Assembly: GCA_934655835.1 (NCBI GenBank) | Contig: CAKUHM010000043.1 | Location: 1-9,381 of the forward strand | Direction: 5' to 3' | Origin: an uncultured Collinsella sp. | Lineage (GTDB): Bacteria; Actinomycetota; Coriobacteriia; Coriobacteriales; Coriobacteriaceae | Length of the DNA: 9,381 nt | In this document: positions 6,520 to 9,381 of the stretch, piece by piece | How the letters are laid out: each line of letters opens with the position of its first letter | Numbering within the stretch: the stretch's first letter is position 1 | Position numbers and translations under genes: made by a program | Notes under the pieces: model-generated | The model's input: the letters and a program-made list of their open reading frames with translations, nothing else | Database searches by the model: none | Told to the model about the DNA's origin: nothing

Positions 6520-7176
6520 GTGAACGAGACCGTACGTCGCTTTTTGCCGATAGTCGATTTCCTGGAGCAGATACTCGGCAAAAACAGCGAAATCGTGCTG
6601 CACGATTTCTCGGATCCCGACCACGCCATCGTCGATATTCGCAACGGCATCGTGAGCGGCCGCAAGGTCGGCGGTCCCGCCACCGATCTGGCGCTCAAGA
6701 TCATGCACGACCCCAAGTATCGCGACCTGCCGTTTATTACGGGCTACGAGGGCCGCGGCGCCGGAGGCAAGACGCTGGAGTCCGCGACGTTCTTTATCCG
6801 CGAGGATAACGAGATCGTCGGTATGCTCTGCGTCAACACCGACCTCTCGACAGTACGTTCCATCAACGCCATGGCGCAGCAGCTCATGGCATGCTTCGAC
6901 GCGGCGCCGACGCGCACGGAGCCCGCCCCTATCGAGGTCGAAAGCCTTTCGGAGTCCACACAGGAGCTCATCGACCGCAGCATTTCCGAGTTGCTGAGCG
7001 CGCGCGGGCTGGATGTAGCGTCGCTTGGTCAGAGCGACCGCGTGGACGTCATTCGCCACCTCAACGGCAACGGGGTGTTCATGCTCAAGGGCGCCGTGGC
7101 CTGCGCCGCCACCGCGCTGGGCATCTCGGAGCCCAGCGTATACCGCTACCTGCAAAAAGTCCGCAAGGAGGGCTAA
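6520..7176 (+). CDS. YheO/DauR-type transcriptional regulator (PAS-like domain plus HTH)
   Basis: From the GTG start the protein has 218 residues, the normal size for YheO-like regulators. Residues 5-125 carry the YheO-type PAS-like domain: FLPIVDFLEQILGKNSEIVLHD (split as 8-18 and 19-29) and ESATFFIREDNEIVGMLCVN at 87-106 are typical. Residues 146-215 form the C-terminal HTH domain, with the DNA-contacting part around ACAATALGISEPSVYRYL (194-211). Members include DauR, which controls D-arginine catabolism, and E. coli YheO of unclear role. They are cytosolic and are thought to sense small ligands through the PAS-like domain. Divergent placement from the permease-ssnA-ygfK operon across a 352-bp AT-rich gap makes it the likely regulator of that operon, with a purine or pathway intermediate as possible ligand; that is inference. 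Confidence 0.9.
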   Translation: MNETVRRFLPIVDFLEQILGKNSEIVLHDFSDPDHAIVDIRNGIVSGRKVGGPATDLALKIMHDPKYRDLPFITGYEGRGAGGKTLESATFFIREDNEIVGMLCVNTDLSTVRSINAMAQQLMACFDAAPTRTEPAPIEVESLSESTQELIDRSISELLSARGLDVASLGQSDRVDVIRHLNGNGVFMLKGAVACAATALGISEPSVYRYLQKVRKEG

Positions 7177-7220
7177 CGAGCAAAATGGAGCGCGACTCCA
7201 CAAGCGATTCGTCACTTGAC

Positions 7221-7259
7221 AAAAGACCCTGCAGCTCGCACGCGCTGCAGGGTCTTTTT
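7221..7259. terminator. bidirectional rho-independent terminator between regulator and ridA
   Basis: A 15-bp perfect stem (7221-7235 with 7244-7258) encloses an 8-nt loop and ends in a T-run on the plus strand. The matching A-run gives a T-run for minus-strand transcripts. It sits between two convergent genes and can end both. Confidence 0.95.
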
Positions 7260-7288
7260 GCATGTCATGTTTAGTTGTGGCCAACGCC

Positions 7289-7666
7289 TTAGAGAGCGGC
7301 GACGACCTCGATCTCGACCAGACCGCCAGCCGGAAGGGCGGCAACCTGGAAAGCGCTGCGCGCGGGGAACGGAGCCTCGAACTTGGAAGCATAAATCTCG
7401 TTCACGGCAGCGAAGTCGGCGATGTCGGCCAGGTAGACCGTGGTCTTGACGACATCGGCAAAGGTGGCGCCGGCAGCGGTCAGCAGGGCCTCGACGTTAG
7501 CAAGGGACTGCTTAGCCTGGGCCTCGACGCCCTCGGGCATCTTGCCGGTTGCGGGGTCGATGCCCAGCTGGCCGGACAGGAACACCATGTTGCCGGTCTG
7601 GATGCCGGGGGAATACGGGCCGATGGCTGCGGGTGCGTTATCGGAAGACACGACGGTCTTGCTCAT
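7289..7666 (-). CDS. ridA: RidA family 2-iminobutanoate/2-iminopropanoate deaminase
   Basis: The 125-residue protein has the standard length and full landmarks of the RidA (YjgF/YER057c/UK114) family: AAIGPYSPGI at 13-22, FLSGQLGIDPATGKM at 29-43, TTVYLADIADFAAVNEIY at 75-92, and PARSAFQVAALP at 101-112 with the catalytic Arg103, followed by VEIEVVA with Glu120. Presence of the Arg and Glu supports true imine/enamine deaminase activity on 2-aminoacrylate and related imines made by PLP enzymes. It works as a cytosolic trimer in the family. The start has a strong AAGGAG 6 nt upstream. It is convergent with the regulator and divergent from the U32 gene, so it forms its own transcription unit. 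It may protect cells against aminoacrylate released by pathway lyases, which is inference from context. Confidence 0.95.
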   Translation of the reverse strand: MSKTVVSSDNAPAAIGPYSPGIQTGNMVFLSGQLGIDPATGKMPEGVEAQAKQSLANVEALLTAAGATFADVVKTTVYLADIADFAAVNEIYASKFEAPFPARSAFQVAALPAGGLVEIEVVAAL

Positions 7667-7700
7667 GTTTATCTCCTTACGATCAGTTGAAAGAGCGTGA

Positions 7701-7746
7701 GCGCGGCGTTCACACCGGGAGGCACAGTTCGGTCTGAACGCCGCGC
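7701..7746 (-). other. 46-nt hairpin at the predicted 5' end of the ridA mRNA
   Basis: Arms GCGCGGCGTTCA (7701-7712) and TGAACGCCGCGC (7735-7746) pair perfectly. After one C-C mismatch on the plus strand, ACCG (7714-7717) pairs with CGGT (7730-7733) around a 12-nt loop. The predicted transcription start is only a few nt upstream of the stem. It has no U-run. Roles could be 5'-end protection or binding of a regulator to DNA or RNA. Confidence 0.7.
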
Positions 7747-7755
7747 TTGATTGGG

Positions 7756-7784
7756 ATATTAAGGGAGCAACTTGCTTGATGCAA
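7756..7784 (-). promoter_or_regulatory. candidate ridA promoter
   Basis: On the minus strand TTGCAT (7779-7784) and TAATAT (7756-7761) are 17 nt apart, placing the start near 7749 and giving a leader of about 83 nt. The -35 region overlaps the inverted repeat CTTGC-TTGAT-GCAAG (7771-7785), a possible operator. Confidence 0.5.
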
Positions 7785-7966
7785 GATTATTATCACGTTG
7801 CGAGAATATTTTATCGCCCAACGGCGCCTGTCAGCCGCTGAACGGCATGAGCGGCGACTCGGCCAGCAAGCCTGCTGAAGACTTTGTCCTGCTTGGACTG
7901 CGGGCATCGTCCTCCGCGACGGCACCACTATACTTTTGAGTATCTGAGCATTTTGAAAGGCAGGAT
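7785..7966. other. divergent ridA / U32 intergenic region
   Basis: No gene fits here. It holds a stem with AT-rich loop (CGTTGCGA at 7796-7803 against TCG and CAACG at 7814-7823, with a 2-nt bulge), a GCCGCT/AGCGGC hairpin near 7833-7854, and a TATACT hexamer at 7929-7934 that could be a -10 box for the plus-strand gene. No good -35 is present 16-18 nt before it. TATACT overlaps the inverted repeat ATACT-TTTG-AGTAT (7930-7943), a possible operator. The boundaries of a plus-strand promoter remain uncertain. Confidence 0.4.
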
Positions 7967-9381
7967 ATGACCGCAACCGCCAGTCGAACCACCAACCGCA
8001 GACCCGAGCTTTTGGCGCCCGCCGGAGGGCCCGAGCCCTTTGCCGCCGCACTCGCCGCCGGGGCAGACGCCATCTACTGCGGCATGGGCAGCTTCAACGC
8101 ACGCCGCAAGGCCACCAACTTTACCGACGAGGCCTTTGAGCAGGCCTGCCGCGCCGCGCATCTGGCCGGCTCGCGCGTCTACGTCACGGTCAACATCGTC
8201 ATCAAGGAATCCGAGATGAGCGATGCGCTGCAGCTCATCCATCGCTGCTCCACGCTGGGCGCCGACGCCTTCATCATCCAGGACTGGGGCCTGTTCTTTG
8301 AGGTCAAGCGCACCATGCCCGGCATCGAGACGCATATCTCGACCCAGGCGAACATCCACGACGACCGCGGAACCCTTTGGTGCCGCGAGCAGGGTGCCGA
8401 CCGCGTGACCCTCTCGCGCGAGCTTTCCATCGACGAGATTGCCGCCATTCACGATGCCGCGCCCGATGCTGACCTTGAGGTCTTTAGCCACGGTGCCATC
8501 TGCTTTTGCTACTCGGGTCTGTGCCTGCTGTCGAGCTTTGCCATGGCGGGCCGCTCGGCCAACCGTGGCATGTGCGCCCAGCCCTGCCGCTTGCCCTACG
8601 AGCTGATCGACGAGAACGGTCGCTCGCTCTCCCCTGCCGGTCGCGAGCGCGCGCTGTGCCCGCGTGACACCAACACCTCACAACTTGTTCGCCGCCTGTA
8701 TGACGCCGGCGCCGCGTCGCTCAAGCTCGAGGGCCGCATGAAGGCGCCCGATTACGTGTATTCCATCGTCGACGTGTATCGTCATCAGATTGATGACATG
8801 CTGGCCGGAGCCACCGTTGCCAAGGACGAGAAAGCCGCCCGCCAGCGCCAGCTCAAGCGCTGCTTTAACCGCGACTTTACGCACGCCTATCAGGACGGCA
8901 CCTCGGGCGACGAGATGATGAGCTATGAGCGTTCCAACAACCGCGGCCAGATCGTGGGCACGGTGCTGGGCAGCCGCCCGGCCAACCGCGATGTGCGCGG
9001 CCTCAAGCCCGACGACCGCCGTCGCCGCGCCGCCATCGCCCGCATTGAGCTGTTTGAGCCCGTGGGCAAGGGCGACCTGCTGGAGCTTCGCCACGATAAC
9101 GAGTTTGACCAGTTCCTGACCACTATTGCCGCCGATGATGCCGCAGTCGGTGAAGTCATCGAATGTCGCGTACCCCGCAGCATGCCCGAGGGCTGCCGCG
9201 TCCGCGTGATTCGCAGTCAGCGTGCCATCGACGCCGCCGGCGCCGCGCTCAAGCGCGATGTGCTGCGCCGCCGCGCCGTAGACGTGTCCGTTGTGGCGCG
9301 TCTGGGCGAGCCGTTTACCGTTACGCTCACCTGCTGCGACGACCCTTCGCTTACGGCCACGGCCACGGGCTTTACCGTCGA
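7967..9381 (+). CDS. U32 family peptidase-like protein (RlhA-type, long form), 3' end outside window
   Basis: An open frame of 471 codons runs off the right edge. It begins with ATG 6 nt after AAAGG. The N-terminal barrel start ELLAPAGGPEPFAAALAAGA (14-33) and the exact U32 signature EVFSHGAICFCYSGLCLLS (171-189) identify the family. Conserved cysteines at 179, 186, 203, 207 and 231 resemble the set that binds a [4Fe-4S] cluster in the U32 proteins UbiU and UbiV. KLEGRMKAPDYV (253-264) is also typical. Continuation past residue 320 into an Arg-rich segment and a beta-rich region matches the long branch with a DUF3656-like C-terminus, such as E. coli RlhA (about 650 residues), needed for 23S rRNA C2501 hydroxylation. 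Despite the name, these proteins act mainly in RNA hydroxylation or related oxygen-atom transfers. Classification is firm; the RlhA role is inferred. Confidence 0.93.
   Translation, partial: MTATASRTTNRRPELLAPAGGPEPFAAALAAGADAIYCGMGSFNARRKATNFTDEAFEQACRAAHLAGSRVYVTVNIVIKESEMSDALQLIHRCSTLGADAFIIQDWGLFFEVKRTMPGIETHISTQANIHDDRGTLWCREQGADRVTLSRELSIDEIAAIHDAAPDADLEVFSHGAICFCYSGLCLLSSFAMAGRSANRGMCAQPCRLPYELIDENGRSLSPAGRERALCPRDTNTSQLVRRLYDAGAASLKLEGRMKAPDYVYSIVDVYRHQIDDMLAGATVAKDEKAARQRQLKRCFNRDFTHAYQDGTSGDEMMSYERSNNRGQIVGTVLGSRPANRDVRGLKPDDRRRRAAIARIELFEPVGKGDLLELRHDNEFDQFLTTIAADDAAVGEVIECRVPRSMPEGCRVRVIRSQRAIDAAGAALKRDVLRRRAVDVSVVARLGEPFTVTLTCCDDPSLTATATGFTV

Noticed and set aside
6421..7392. Minus-strand open frame of 323 codons opposite the regulator
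   Set aside because: It crosses the strong bidirectional terminator and lies opposite a well-supported regulator; its translation has no family features.
7928..8491. Minus-strand open frame of 187 codons opposite the U32 gene
   Set aside because: Shadow of the U32 reading frame, which carries an exact family signature.
1..9381. Mobile elements, CRISPR, tRNA or rRNA genes, selenocysteine codons
   Set aside because: No transposase, terminal repeats, spaced repeats or RNA gene signatures were seen, and none of the genes needs an in-frame TGA to be complete.

Overview
The window looks like chromosomal DNA of an anaerobic, high-GC gut bacterium, most likely a Coriobacteriia member such as Collinsella. 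This rests on the strong GC bias at third codon positions, good Shine-Dalgarno sites, and a gene set (YgfK, SsnA, NCS2 permease) typical of purine-using gut anaerobes. The genus is an inference from general knowledge; no rRNA is present to prove it.

Left part (1-6167, minus strand) is one transcription unit, read right to left: an NCS2 purine permease (6167 to 4773), the amidohydrolase SsnA (4577 to 3222), the three-module flavin/iron-sulfur oxidoreductase YgfK (3073 to 74), and the first 20 codons of a cysteine-containing, probably RnfB-like iron-sulfur protein running off the left edge. SsnA and YgfK are marker genes of the selenium-dependent molybdenum hydroxylase / anaerobic purine (urate, xanthine) degradation context. 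The permease would import the purine, YgfK would move electrons to or from a partner hydroxylase, and SsnA would hydrolyse an amidine or cyclic amide intermediate. The hydroxylase and later pathway genes are expected beyond the left edge. The gaps between these genes (148 and 195 bp) are packed with RNA hairpins rather than genes.

Middle (6168-7260): an AT-rich divergent control region with a good sigma-70-like promoter for the permease operon, a Fur-like box overlapping it, and a near-perfect 15-bp palindrome. It is followed on the plus strand by a 218-residue YheO/DauR-type regulator (PAS-like sensor plus C-terminal HTH), the obvious candidate controller of the operon. A 15-bp-stem bidirectional terminator closes this gene.

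Right part (7289-9381): ridA on the minus strand (imine/enamine deaminase), convergent with the regulator, with a large hairpin predicted at the very 5' end of its mRNA. Divergent from it is a U32-family (RlhA-like) protein gene on the plus strand, open at the right edge. RidA may be relevant to the purine pathway, because known pathway members outside this window include diaminopropionate ammonia-lyase, which makes the RidA substrate 2-aminoacrylate.

The most unusual points are: (1) the permease has glutamine at both positions where studied NCS2 purine transporters carry essential Glu and Asp; (2) two intercistronic hairpins of one family, sharing loop and closing helix with a compensatory base-pair change, follow the permease and ssnA stops by about 15 nt; (3) a multi-hairpin intercistronic RNA precedes ssnA. 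No mobile element, CRISPR array, tRNA or rRNA was seen.
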